This document shows, in pieces, positions 6,785 through 15,536 of a DNA stretch of 26,170 bases (positions are counted from its first letter, which is position 1; each line of letters starts with the position of its first letter). Source of the DNA: CAWBCI01 sp963787195. Its GTDB lineage: Bacteria > Bacteroidota > Bacteroidia > Bacteroidales > JAGOPY01. The notes below the pieces were generated by a model. The model saw only the letters and a program-made list of their open reading frames with translations. It searched no databases and was not told where the DNA came from. The stretch is taken from the NCBI GenBank assembly GCA_963787195.1, contig CAWBCI010000065.1, forward strand, positions 1 to 26,170. Direction: 5' to 3'. A program made the translations under genes and the position numbers.

Positions 6785-8806
6785 ATGCTAAAAATCAGAC
6801 TATACCTTCTTTATATAAGCGCTCTCCTGATTAATCCTTCATTGCATTCACAGCAACTAATAGAAGTTAGCGGACGGGTGATCAATATAGAAAATAGTAT
6901 TCCCGTATCCAATCATCAGGTGAATATATATGCCGATGAAGAGCACTTTCTGACAAGTTTATATACAAACGAAAACGGTATTTTCAGTGATAGTCTCAAT
7001 GTCCAGGGTATCCAGATTTCCTCCCTGAAATTCGAAACCCTAAATTGCAAAGATACTTATCAGGATACCGTGGTTCATAGCCTGAACCAGCCGGTCTACG
7101 TGGAATTTTATATTTGCGTCGATTCCTCTCAGGAAGCTTGCCAGGCCAATTTTGAAGCCTTTCCGGACAGTACAAATCAACTGAAATATGAATTCTTTAA
7201 TTATTCTTCAGGAGATTTTGAAAATGTACTCTGGGAATTCGGTGACGGGACTACTTCCACTGAAAACAACCCGGAACATACCTATGATTCTGCCGGAACT
7301 TACCAGGTATGCCTGAGCATCTCATCAGAGGAAGATTGTCATGACCAAAGCTGTCATACAATCACCATAATGAATACTGGTTGCCAGGCCTATTTTGAAG
7401 CGGTGCTTTCCCCTGCCGACTCTATGACTTTTTCATTTACCGATATGTCGACGGGCGCTTATGAAAACACATTCTGGACTTTTGGTGACGGGAATTCAAG
7501 TGATGAGGAGAATCCGGTTCATACATATGCATATCCAGGTCATTATAATGTTTGCCTGAATATTTATAGCAACGATAGCCTGGGTAATTGTTCCGATACT
7601 TATTGCGATACTGTCGTGACGGGCAATCCGGTTTCATGCCTTGCTGATTTCAGTTATTATCTCGACTCAACCAGCCTTCAAACTGATTTATACCATTTTT
7701 ATGATCAATCAAGCGGAAATATTAATTCCTGGACCTGGGATTTCGGAGACGGCAGCTTTTCTACAATAAAAAACCCGGTACATCAATACAATGAAAACGG
7801 GACCTATGAAGTTTGTCTGACAGTTACAAATACACAGACTCCTAATTTATGCAGCGATCAGACCTGCTCGGAGCTCCAGACCCCTGACTTTTATAATCTT
7901 GGAGGGCTCACCTACACCGGTGAATACCCCATGAACAATCCGGTAAATCAGGGTGATACAGCCATCGCATACCTTTACAGGCTCAGTGCAAATGAAGTAA
8001 CGCAGGTAGCCAGCAGGCAATTTTACGAATCGGGATACTTCTGGTTCGTAGGCCTGCTTCCCGGGAATTACATCGTAAAAGTAACACTCACACCCTCTTC
8101 AACCCATTTTGGATCCTATTTCTTTACTTATCATGAAAATGCGGTTAGCTGGGAAAGTGCTGAAACTATCCAAATAGCTGACAGTAATTACTTTTCAGCC
8201 GATATACATCTAAGGCAAATACCCGTTAGTATAGCTGGACCCGGCATTATTAAAGGATATGTGCAATACGATACTGATCAGGAGGAACATCCACTTCCTA
8301 TTGATGAAACCAGCGTAATATTGATGAATGAAGGAGGCAATCCCCTGGCCTTCACCAGGCCAGAGGCTAATGGGTATTTTGAATTTGATAATCTTAAATA
8401 TGGAACTTACCAGCTGAAAGCTGACCTTACAGGGAAAGCATCCTATAAGGTAATAATAACAATTTCAGCAAATTCACCTGTAATATCAAATGTAAACCTC
8501 AACATATTGAACACGGCGGCTTATGGAATAAATGATCCAAAAAACATCACATCAGCAGAGTTCCTTATTTATCCAAATCCGGTATCTGATATTTTGAAAA
8601 TTGAATCGACCTTTAAGTTGAATGCCGCTTATTATTATGAAATCAGGGACATAGCCGGCCGCCTGATACAAGGTGGCGGACTACAGCATAAAAATGGCGA
8701 AAATATATTTACAATTTCTGTCAGTTCCCTGCAAAGGGGAATTTACCTGATCCGGGTGCTGAATTCAGAAGCTGCAATATCATGGACCGGAAAATTCGTA
8801 AAATAA
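6785..8806 (+). CDS. T9SS-exported PKD-domain protein, three PKD repeats (cassette 2)
   Basis: 673 residues, 12 bases after the barrel gene. Signal peptide 1-22 (LYLLYISALLINPSLHSQ). N-terminal beta domain ~25-112 as in the paralogues (TNENGIFSDSL). Three PKD repeats at about 119-198, 200-281 and 285-365, with cores WEFGDGTTS, WTFGDGNSS and WDFGDGSFS. Each repeat has four cysteines in a fixed pattern: one at its start, one in VCL, then a C-x4-C pair (DCHDQSC, NCSDTYC, LCSDQTC). Residues ~370-580 hold the shared middle region (YFFTYHENAVSWESA, ADIHLRQIP, VILMNEGG, GYFEFDNLKYGTYQL). The T9SS sorting domain occupies ~593-673 (FLIYPNPVSD, DIAGRLI, LQRGIYLIRV, KFVK). It is expected at the cell surface, with disulfides stiffening each PKD unit (inference). 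No sequence-defined ligand. Confidence 0.87.
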   Translation: MLKIRLYLLYISALLINPSLHSQQLIEVSGRVINIENSIPVSNHQVNIYADEEHFLTSLYTNENGIFSDSLNVQGIQISSLKFETLNCKDTYQDTVVHSLNQPVYVEFYICVDSSQEACQANFEAFPDSTNQLKYEFFNYSSGDFENVLWEFGDGTTSTENNPEHTYDSAGTYQVCLSISSEEDCHDQSCHTITIMNTGCQAYFEAVLSPADSMTFSFTDMSTGAYENTFWTFGDGNSSDEENPVHTYAYPGHYNVCLNIYSNDSLGNCSDTYCDTVVTGNPVSCLADFSYYLDSTSLQTDLYHFYDQSSGNINSWTWDFGDGSFSTIKNPVHQYNENGTYEVCLTVTNTQTPNLCSDQTCSELQTPDFYNLGGLTYTGEYPMNNPVNQGDTAIAYLYRLSANEVTQVASRQFYESGYFWFVGLLPGNYIVKVTLTPSSTHFGSYFFTYHENAVSWESAETIQIADSNYFSADIHLRQIPVSIAGPGIIKGYVQYDTDQEEHPLPIDETSVILMNEGGNPLAFTRPEANGYFEFDNLKYGTYQLKADLTGKASYKVIITISANSPVISNVNLNILNTAAYGINDPKNITSAEFLIYPNPVSDILKIESTFKLNAAYYYEIRDIAGRLIQGGGLQHKNGENIFTISVSSLQRGIYLIRVLNSEAAISWTGKFVK

Positions 8807-8855
8807 TCATCAGTAATATATTCTTTTCTAATTTTATACTTTCCCTTTAAAGCCG

Positions 8856-8881
8856 GATCAGGATCTTTTCAGGTTCTGATC
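8856..8881 (+). other. Short stem-loop between the PKD gene and the carboxypeptidase gene
   Basis: GATCAG (8856-8861) and CTGATC (8876-8881) form a 6-bp stem with a 14-base loop in the 109-base gap. No T-run follows, so it is a poor terminator and the peptidase may be reached by read-through from cassette 2. Function unknown. Confidence 0.25.
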
Positions 8882-8915
8882 AGCTTTCATAATGGCATGT
8901 TCAATTCAATATGAA

Positions 8916-11900
8916 ATGAAGAAACTTACTATACTCTCTCTGTTTCTGCTCTTACAAGTCTCGATATTCGGCCAGCATGGCTGGAGGCAAGGTGAAATGG
9001 AAATCAGGATAGAAATTAAAAATCCATCCCAGGCAAAGCTGCTGACTTCCCTACATCTGAACGGAGATATATATCCGGCGGGTTATGCCTTATTTTATGT
9101 CATACCTTCTGAATTGGATAAAATCAGGGAACTCGGCCTGGATTTTCAGATTACCAAGGCTGACCTGAATGATTATTATAAAGACTTTTGGAAAAACAGG
9201 GATGCCTACCATAGTGCCGATGAAATTTACCAGATCATGAACAGCCTGGCCCTTGGCTATCCCGCTATTTGCTCGAAACACCTGTTTGGTACTTCAGTGG
9301 AAGGAAGGGAATTGGCTGCCTTAAAGATCAGCGATAATGTCAATATAGACGAAGCGGAACCGGAACTCATGTTCGACGGAGGCATACATGGTGATGAAAT
9401 AGGAGGCGCCGAAAACCTGATCCGCTTTGCCCGGCAACTTTGCGAAAGCTATGGAACAGATTCGGTCATTACCGATCTGATCAATAATCGTGAAATCTGG
9501 ATTTATGTGATGGTAAACCCTGATGGCAGGGTCAATATGTCGAGGTATAACAGCTTCGGTATTGATCTTAACCGTGATTGGGGATATATGTGGGATGAGT
9601 GGGGTGGCAGCCCGGGATATTTTTCTCAGGTTGAGACCAGGGCTATCCGAAGCTGTATGGACCAGAACCAGTTTGTCACCGAAATAGCCTATCACAGCGG
9701 AACAGAATTTCTCTCCTACCCATGGAGTTACCGTCCGGATGCCTGTCCTGACTATTTCCAGATGGACCACCTGGCCCAGATTTATTCTTCTGTTTCAGGG
9801 TATGCCAACCTGGCCTATGGACAGGGTTATTCAGGCATGTATGCCATCAATGGAAGCTCAAAAGATTCCCATTATGGTATTATGGGAAGCATTGGATGGA
9901 CAATAGAAATATCGGACAACAAACAGCCTCCCGCTTCCCAGATCCAGCAATATTATGATTACAATTACCCGGCAATGATCGCGATTATTGAAAATGCAGG
10001 CTATGGTATTTCAGGTACGGTCACTGATGCAGTCACCGGCGCTGCAATTCCGGCAATAATTTTTGTAAACGATTATTTCCCATCCTATACTGATCCTGAA
10101 ATCGGGGATTATCACAAATATATTTTGCAGGGCAATTATGTAGTCACAGCCGTGGCCAATGGTTATGAGCCCCTGAGCCAAAATGTAAGCGTGCCGGATA
10201 ACACCAGCAATACAATTCTAAATTTTCAATTGCAAGCCGCTGATAATCATTATGCATACAAGGTTGAAGCCTGCCAGATCCCGAATAATAATTACGGTGA
10301 TGAGGGATATACACCGGCTTCACTTGGAGCGCCTGACAGCGTCTATTATTCCCTGGGAAAAAATGGCTGGATCATCCTTGATATGCAGGATACTATTCCT
10401 GACGGCCCCGGGGAGGAAATCAAAGTTTATGAAGGGGATACCACCACTGAAGGATACACATGCTATGCTGGTATGTCTGTTGATGGTCCCTGGACTAACC
10501 TTGGGAATGGAATGGGAACAAGCTCTTTTGACTTTAGCGGTTCCGGCTTGCAGCAAGCCCGCTTTATCCGTATCAAAGATGATGGCGACGGTTCAGGGTC
10601 AGGAAATGATATTGGCTTTGACCTGGATGCTGTACAAAGGCTCGATCAGCCTCCTGTGATCTATCTGCAGGCAGATGCAGGTATAGATGATGCAGCAGGT
10701 AATAATAACGGACGGATAGATCCCGGTGAAAGCTTTAACCTGGTCGTGACCCTCCGGAACCTTGGCGGACTGACTGCCCAGAGTACGCTGGCGAATCTGA
10801 ACTATGATTCGGCTTTTTTCACGGTTGAAAATGCGGATGTCAGCTTTGGTGATATCGCTTATTCAGGAAGTTCACAGGCCTCCATCCCTATGGTTTGCAA
10901 TTCATCGGTTTCTTATGAGGAGATTTTACAGATGGTATTGAATGTGTCTGCAAATGGAGGTGATTATTTGCAATCCATTCCTTTGAATTTCACCTCGGGC
11001 ATTTTAATGGAAGACTGGGAAAGCAATAATTTTCAAAAATTTGACTGGACTACATCCGGGGATATGCCCTGGCTGATCAGCCCTGTCAATCCATTCGAAG
11101 GGAATTATTCAGCTGTCTCGGGAAATATCGCTGATAATCAAAGTTCCTTTTTACAGATAAGCCTTGATGTTATTGCTTATGATGATATCTCCTTTTACCG
11201 CAGGGTTTCTTCTCAATATGCCGCGGATTTTCTGAAATTTTATATTGATAATATTCTCATTGACCAGTGGTCGGGGAACCTGGATTGGCAGTATGTAAAA
11301 TATGAAGTGGAACCGGGAATGCATACTTTTAAATGGATATACATTAAAAATGCCAATATAAGTTTTGGATCAGACGGCGCCTGGCTGGACAATATAGTCT
11401 TGCCTTCAAGTAATCTGGATGGTTCTCTGAGTGTTATTGCAAATGCAGCTCCACATGAGTTCTGCGGTGCAGGGGGTTCCCAGCTCGGCGCATATACTGT
11501 AGGCGGAAGCGGGAATATCAGCTATTACTGGTCGCCTGAAACCGGGCTGGACGATCCAAATTCAGCATTCCCTCTTGCTACAGTCCAGGAAAGTACTGAA
11601 TATACCTTAAATATATATAATGGCCTGAACAATGCCAGCTCTGCCGTGAGCGTCACGGTGCATCCCATTCCAGAGCCTGTGATAGAACAACAGGGAGATT
11701 CCCTCATCTCCGATATTCCGGATGGAAACCAGTGGTTCGGAACTAACGGACTGATTGAAGGGGCAACAGATCAGGTTTATTACCCGGAAATTGAAGATAC
11801 TTATTATACTATAGTAAACAGTCAATACGGCTGTATTTCGGAACCTTCCAACCCGATAAACTTCCTCTTTAATGGTTTACAAGAAAATACTGCTGCAAAT

Positions 11901-12107
11901 GAAATCACTGTTTTTCCAAATCCTGCGAGAAAGTATTTAAGTATTCTTCTTCATAAAAATTATTCATATCAACTTAAAATTAATATTTATGATTTTTTTG
12001 GAAGAAGTATATATTCTGAAGAGATAGTTCAGGATATAGACGGAAGCCCGACAATCATAGGAGTAGAAAAGTTGCAAAAGGGAATATATTTTCTATGTAT
12101 TTCGTAA
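8916..12107 (+). CDS. M14-family zinc carboxypeptidase, secreted, T9SS domain cut by a frameshift
   Basis: 1063 residues as read from the ATG at 8916, preferred over 8892 because MKKLTILSLFLLLQVSIFGQ is a clean signal peptide. The catalytic domain (~90-365) has zinc ligands H158 and E161 (GGIHGDEIGG) and H260 (IAYHSGTEF), substrate-binding NPDGR and LNRDW segments, and the catalytic glutamate E331 (IGWTIEIS). A carboxypeptidase-regulatory-like domain follows (GISGTVTDAVTGAAIPA, ~364-440), then beta-sandwich modules and a T9SS domain beginning at VFPNPARKYL. The frame stops at 12105-12107 just after KGIYFLCIS, but the +1 frame continues KLDGTLIKTARIVKN to a TAG at 12151-12153, the usual T9SS ending. 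One extra base (or two missing) near 12105 explains this. If real, secretion or anchoring may fail; if a sequencing error, the true end is 12153. It likely removes C-terminal residues from extracellular peptides. Confidence 0.88.
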   Translation: MKKLTILSLFLLLQVSIFGQHGWRQGEMEIRIEIKNPSQAKLLTSLHLNGDIYPAGYALFYVIPSELDKIRELGLDFQITKADLNDYYKDFWKNRDAYHSADEIYQIMNSLALGYPAICSKHLFGTSVEGRELAALKISDNVNIDEAEPELMFDGGIHGDEIGGAENLIRFARQLCESYGTDSVITDLINNREIWIYVMVNPDGRVNMSRYNSFGIDLNRDWGYMWDEWGGSPGYFSQVETRAIRSCMDQNQFVTEIAYHSGTEFLSYPWSYRPDACPDYFQMDHLAQIYSSVSGYANLAYGQGYSGMYAINGSSKDSHYGIMGSIGWTIEISDNKQPPASQIQQYYDYNYPAMIAIIENAGYGISGTVTDAVTGAAIPAIIFVNDYFPSYTDPEIGDYHKYILQGNYVVTAVANGYEPLSQNVSVPDNTSNTILNFQLQAADNHYAYKVEACQIPNNNYGDEGYTPASLGAPDSVYYSLGKNGWIILDMQDTIPDGPGEEIKVYEGDTTTEGYTCYAGMSVDGPWTNLGNGMGTSSFDFSGSGLQQARFIRIKDDGDGSGSGNDIGFDLDAVQRLDQPPVIYLQADAGIDDAAGNNNGRIDPGESFNLVVTLRNLGGLTAQSTLANLNYDSAFFTVENADVSFGDIAYSGSSQASIPMVCNSSVSYEEILQMVLNVSANGGDYLQSIPLNFTSGILMEDWESNNFQKFDWTTSGDMPWLISPVNPFEGNYSAVSGNIADNQSSFLQISLDVIAYDDISFYRRVSSQYAADFLKFYIDNILIDQWSGNLDWQYVKYEVEPGMHTFKWIYIKNANISFGSDGAWLDNIVLPSSNLDGSLSVIANAAPHEFCGAGGSQLGAYTVGGSGNISYYWSPETGLDDPNSAFPLATVQESTEYTLNIYNGLNNASSAVSVTVHPIPEPVIEQQGDSLISDIPDGNQWFGTNGLIEGATDQVYYPEIEDTYYTIVNSQYGCISEPSNPINFLFNGLQENTAANEITVFPNPARKYLSILLHKNYSYQLKINIYDFFGRSIYSEEIVQDIDGSPTIIGVEKLQKGIYFLCIS

Positions 12108-12159
12108 GCTTGACGGAACATTGATAAAAACAGCCAGGATCGTCAAAAACTAGACTAAG

Positions 12160-12270
12160 CGCGGTATTATCTCATGACCGCGATACTAACATTCAGGATT
12201 CCAGAAATATAGATTTACAATCCGGGAATACTTTTTTTTCAGTTCAGGCAACCCTGAGGGAAGTATTCCG
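12160..12270 (+). other. Structured spacer between the peptidase and the third PKD gene
   Basis: This 180-base gap holds two possible hairpins. CGCGGT (12160-12165) pairs with ACCGCG (12177-12182). GAATACTT (12226-12233) pairs with AAGTATTC (12261-12268), enclosing a run of T and a smaller CAGG/CCTG hairpin. Neither is followed by a T-run. I found no full promoter match before 12333, so initiation of the next gene is unexplained. Confidence 0.3.
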
Positions 12271-12332
12271 TCTTATAAACGGAAATCATCAATCATCCTG
12301 ATCAAGTTTGTTAAATAATTAAAACCCATCTT

Positions 12333-14921
12333 ATGAGATTAAAATTATGCTTTTTCATTTTTTCAGCATTGTTCGCCTTGTCAGGATTCAGCCAGGGTTA
12401 TCCTCTTACGGTAGAAGGCCATGTTTATGACATGAGCGGAAATTTTATAGCTCCTTTGTCAGGACATGAAGTGTCTATCAGCATTGACAGTACGAACACA
12501 GGTTTTGAATATGAAAGTGATGTTTATACGGATTCGCTGGGATATTTTCAGGACATTATTTTGCTACCGACGGAAGTTACACAGGGATTGGTAACGCTGT
12601 CAACCCAGGACCCCTGCACAGGAGAAGAACAATATCAAGTGGGCGCCTTTTCCGGAGGACTTACCCTTCCCTCCTTCGATTTTTACCTGTGCAATACCAT
12701 CCCCTCCGGCTGCCAGGCTAATTACGATTACCAGCCATCCCCCGCCGATCCGCTGACCATAATGTTCAGCAATAATTCCCTTGGGAATTATACTGTTTCA
12801 CATTGGGATTTCGGCGACAGCACTTATTCGGATAACGAAAATCCCGTTCACACATACCAGACATCGGGAGACTATTATGTTTGTCTAACAGTTCTGGACT
12901 CCTCAGAGTATTGCAATGACACGCAATGCAAAAATGTGATAGTCGGGGATTCGACCTACTATGGATGTGAAAATTCCTTCTCCTATACCTATGAGGACCA
13001 ATACACTGTTGAATTTGAAGGATATCTCCTGAATAATATGGAAGCCCTGAGCTATAGCTGGGATTTCGGTGACGGGACAAGCGGAGAAGGTCAAAACATC
13101 AGTCATACTTTTCAGCCAAATGGCATGGCTTACTTCACAGTTTGCCTGACTACTACATACAGCGATTCGACGACAGGATCATGCACCTATACATCCTGCC
13201 AGGATGTATGGATATACAACCAGCCCGGCTGCCAGGCATCTTTCTATTATATGCCCGACAGCCTTGATGAACTCACACTGCATTTTTATGATAACAGCTT
13301 CACTCCCAATGGGAACCAGGCTGATTCATGGACCTGGGATTTTGGCGACGGAACTACATCCATCCTGCAAAATCCAGTGCATATGTATGCCGATAGTGGC
13401 TATTACTATGTTTGCCTGACGATTAACACAATAGCTGACTCTTGCACAAGCACATATTGTGATACTGTTTATACCGGATTTCCTCCTCCCTCAGGATGCG
13501 ACAATAGCTTTGAATACGAACAAATGAATGATTCACTGACTTACCAGTTTCATGGAGAAGCATACTGGGGCGGCATGATCAATCCGGATGGCACACTATT
13601 CTTCTGGGATTTCGGGGATGGAACTACTGGAACGGGAGAAGAGATAGTGCATAGCTTCCAGCCCAATAATACCGGATATTACACAGTCTGTCTGCAAACA
13701 GTAATCTCAAACCCGAATATGGATTCCTGTATTGCATATTCCTGCAAGGATGTCTGGGTGAATGTAAATCCCGGAGGTGATTGCAATAGTTGGTTTGAAT
13801 ATACTGAAGATAGTTTGACAGTAAATTATACCGGCTATACAAACAGTAACTTCTATACTGAGTATACCTGGGAATTCGGTGACGGGACAAGCGGCACCGG
13901 CCAGGTAATTAGCCATACTTATAACGAAAACGGTACTTACAACGTCACATTAATGACCAGCGACAGTACAGCTTGCTCATGGACATCTGAACAATCCATA
14001 TTTGTTGGCAACCCCACATTCAGCGTATTTGGGCGTGTTTACCTCTCTAATCAGGAACTTGCCGATGCGGCTGAAGTACATTTGTTCGCAAGTGATACAC
14101 TCTGGCAAAATCCGGAGGAAATTGGGGCAATTGCAATTGATTCCAACGGTTTCTATCAATTTGACAATATCCCCATGGACCCGGCTACCTGGCTGTTTGC
14201 CCAGGCAGAGCTGACTGAAGGATCGGCACATTATGGTGATTATATCCCAACTTATTATATTAATGCTTTGAGCTGGGAAGATGCCATGCCGATACTTCCG
14301 CTCAACAACTGGCCGGCCGATATTTATATGATACCTTCCACAACGCTGAACAGCGGTGGTGGTAGCATTTACGGAACAGTCACGGATCTAAATGCGCGGG
14401 CTCCCCTGAATAATGTGGAAGTCCTGATCCTGAATTCAGATATGCAGCCCTACTCTTATCTCCGTTCAAATGAAAACGGTGAATTTGATTTCAGTAACCT
14501 GGCTTACGGAACCTATAAAGTGATGGTTGAGATCCCTGGCATACAATCCACTCCGGCTACTATAACACTTAGTGAAGTGCAGACATCAGTCAATGTCGAA
14601 ATTCAGGTAGATGCTGGAGAGGCGAATGCATTTTTCGGTATCAATGAGCATTTGGTTTCACTCACAAGCCTGGGAAATATTTATCCCAATCCTGTGACCG
14701 GAAATGCAGCCTTGGAGCTGAATCTTGATAAACCCACCCAATTGAAATTCAGCATTATCAATCAAATTGGGCAAAACACCCTGGAGATCAACAGGACCCT
14801 GAATGCCGGTCCACAAACCATTAAGCTTGATCTGGGTAAATTGAAAGCCGGTGTTTACCTGATCCTGATCAGCAGTGACCAGGGAGATATGGCTATGCGA
14901 AGGTTAATTAAAGCCCGATAA
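12333..14921 (+). CDS. T9SS-exported PKD-domain protein, five PKD repeats (stand-alone paralogue)
   Basis: 862 residues with signal peptide 1-21 (LCFFIFSALFALSGFSQ). The N-terminal beta domain (~24-120) is followed by five PKD repeats at about 127-204, 212-293, 300-380, 389-478 and 484-558, with cores such as WDFGDSTYS, WDFGDGTSG, WDFGDGTTS and WEFGDGTSG. The first four repeats keep the four-cysteine pattern with C-x4-C (YCNDTQC, SCTYTSC, SCTSTYC, SCIAYSC); the fifth has lost part of it. The shared middle region follows (YIPTYYINALSWEDAMPI, DIYMIPS, VLILNSDMQ, GEFDFSNLAYGTYKV), then a T9SS sorting domain (~775-862; IYPNPVTGNA, LKAGVYLILI, RRLIKAR). It is a third member of the family in cassettes 1 and 2 but has no sigma or barrel gene of its own. 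A terminator follows. It may be a target of one of the two sigmas (inference). Confidence 0.87.
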   Translation: MRLKLCFFIFSALFALSGFSQGYPLTVEGHVYDMSGNFIAPLSGHEVSISIDSTNTGFEYESDVYTDSLGYFQDIILLPTEVTQGLVTLSTQDPCTGEEQYQVGAFSGGLTLPSFDFYLCNTIPSGCQANYDYQPSPADPLTIMFSNNSLGNYTVSHWDFGDSTYSDNENPVHTYQTSGDYYVCLTVLDSSEYCNDTQCKNVIVGDSTYYGCENSFSYTYEDQYTVEFEGYLLNNMEALSYSWDFGDGTSGEGQNISHTFQPNGMAYFTVCLTTTYSDSTTGSCTYTSCQDVWIYNQPGCQASFYYMPDSLDELTLHFYDNSFTPNGNQADSWTWDFGDGTTSILQNPVHMYADSGYYYVCLTINTIADSCTSTYCDTVYTGFPPPSGCDNSFEYEQMNDSLTYQFHGEAYWGGMINPDGTLFFWDFGDGTTGTGEEIVHSFQPNNTGYYTVCLQTVISNPNMDSCIAYSCKDVWVNVNPGGDCNSWFEYTEDSLTVNYTGYTNSNFYTEYTWEFGDGTSGTGQVISHTYNENGTYNVTLMTSDSTACSWTSEQSIFVGNPTFSVFGRVYLSNQELADAAEVHLFASDTLWQNPEEIGAIAIDSNGFYQFDNIPMDPATWLFAQAELTEGSAHYGDYIPTYYINALSWEDAMPILPLNNWPADIYMIPSTTLNSGGGSIYGTVTDLNARAPLNNVEVLILNSDMQPYSYLRSNENGEFDFSNLAYGTYKVMVEIPGIQSTPATITLSEVQTSVNVEIQVDAGEANAFFGINEHLVSLTSLGNIYPNPVTGNAALELNLDKPTQLKFSIINQIGQNTLEINRTLNAGPQTIKLDLGKLKAGVYLILISSDQGDMAMRRLIKAR

Positions 14922-14964
14922 TAAAGAATTGCTTTTTCCTATATATTTTTCCCCCTTTGACCCA

Positions 14965-15002
14965 GGAGGCCGGTTCCCGAACAGACCGGTCTCCGCTTTT
15001 TT
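14965..15002 (+). terminator. Rho-independent terminator after the five-repeat PKD gene
   Basis: GGAGGCCGGT (14965-14974) pairs with ACCGGTCTCC (14985-14994), ten base pairs with one G-U, followed by GC and six T (14997-15002). It ends the plus-strand block before the convergent minus-strand genes. Confidence 0.85.
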
Positions 15003-15054
15003 CAGCCTTAAAATAAATCAGTAAACTTATTCTGAAAAAAACCGAAATAAATCC

Positions 15055-15501
15055 CTAATTCTCATCTGCGTACCATTCCGCGTAGGAAGTCGGGGTTTCA
15101 CGAAGGCGAAGACTATAAAGCTGGAGATGGGCCGGCAATAAAGCTTTGATTCTGCCGGCCAGGTCCACGATCATATTTTCTGTAGTGGGCTGATATTCCG
15201 TAAGGACCACCTTATCATAATTCTTTTGGAGGACATCCACGATCTCCCTGGGACTGGCCGAATTCAGCACCAGGGCATGGTCCAGAGGGTTGATGATCTG
15301 TTCCCTGACTATCTTTTTCAGGTCCCTGAAATCGATGAGCATCCCGTTTTTGGCAGAAGCATCATCTTTTACCGGGATCCCTTTCACCGTTACAATGAGG
15401 GTATATGAATGACCGTGAATGTTCCTGCAAAGCCCGTCATAGTTGAGCAGGGCATGTGCCATATCGAATGTGAATTCCTTTGATATTCTTACAGTTGCCA
15501 T
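15055..15501 (-). CDS. queD: 6-carboxy-5,6,7,8-tetrahydropterin synthase (QueD/PTPS family)
   Basis: 148 residues. QueD converts 7,8-dihydroneopterin triphosphate to 6-carboxytetrahydropterin in the cytoplasm, the second step to preQ0 and queuosine. Zinc ligands H16 (FTFDMAHAL), H29 and H31 (NIHGHSYTL) and the catalytic C25 are present. The segment LDHALVLN and the conserved TTENM with its glutamate also fit the family, and length is typical. The ATG at 15501 is chosen: the longer frame would begin with TTG at 15531, inside the predicted -7 promoter box at 15529-15536. No other queuosine genes lie in the window, so a pterin role outside queuosine synthesis cannot be excluded. The stop of the upstream MntP-like gene lies 33 bases before this start. 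Confidence 0.92.
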   Translation of the reverse strand: MATVRISKEFTFDMAHALLNYDGLCRNIHGHSYTLIVTVKGIPVKDDASAKNGMLIDFRDLKKIVREQIINPLDHALVLNSASPREIVDVLQKNYDKVVLTEYQPTTENMIVDLAGRIKALLPAHLQLYSLRLRETPTSYAEWYADEN

Positions 15502-15528
15502 TTCTTTATCTTTGAAAATAAAAGGCTG

Positions 15529-15536
15529 CAAAATTA
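15529..15536 (-). promoter_or_regulatory. Probable -7 promoter element for queD
   Basis: Read on the minus strand this is TAATTTTG followed by C, matching TAnnTTTG. No TTTG lies at the expected distance upstream. It would place transcription start near 15522, 20 bases before the ATG at 15501, and overlaps the end of the upstream gene. Confidence 0.4.

Noticed and set aside
12207..12236. Candidate -7 boxes TAGATTTA and TACTTTTT before the third PKD gene
   Set aside because: Each has a mismatch and no TTTG at a suitable distance; not enough to call a promoter.
14002..14231. Opposite-strand and alternative-frame reading frames within the five-repeat PKD gene
   Set aside because: They are shadows of a clear coding frame with domain-level support; the same applies to the other long antisense frames.
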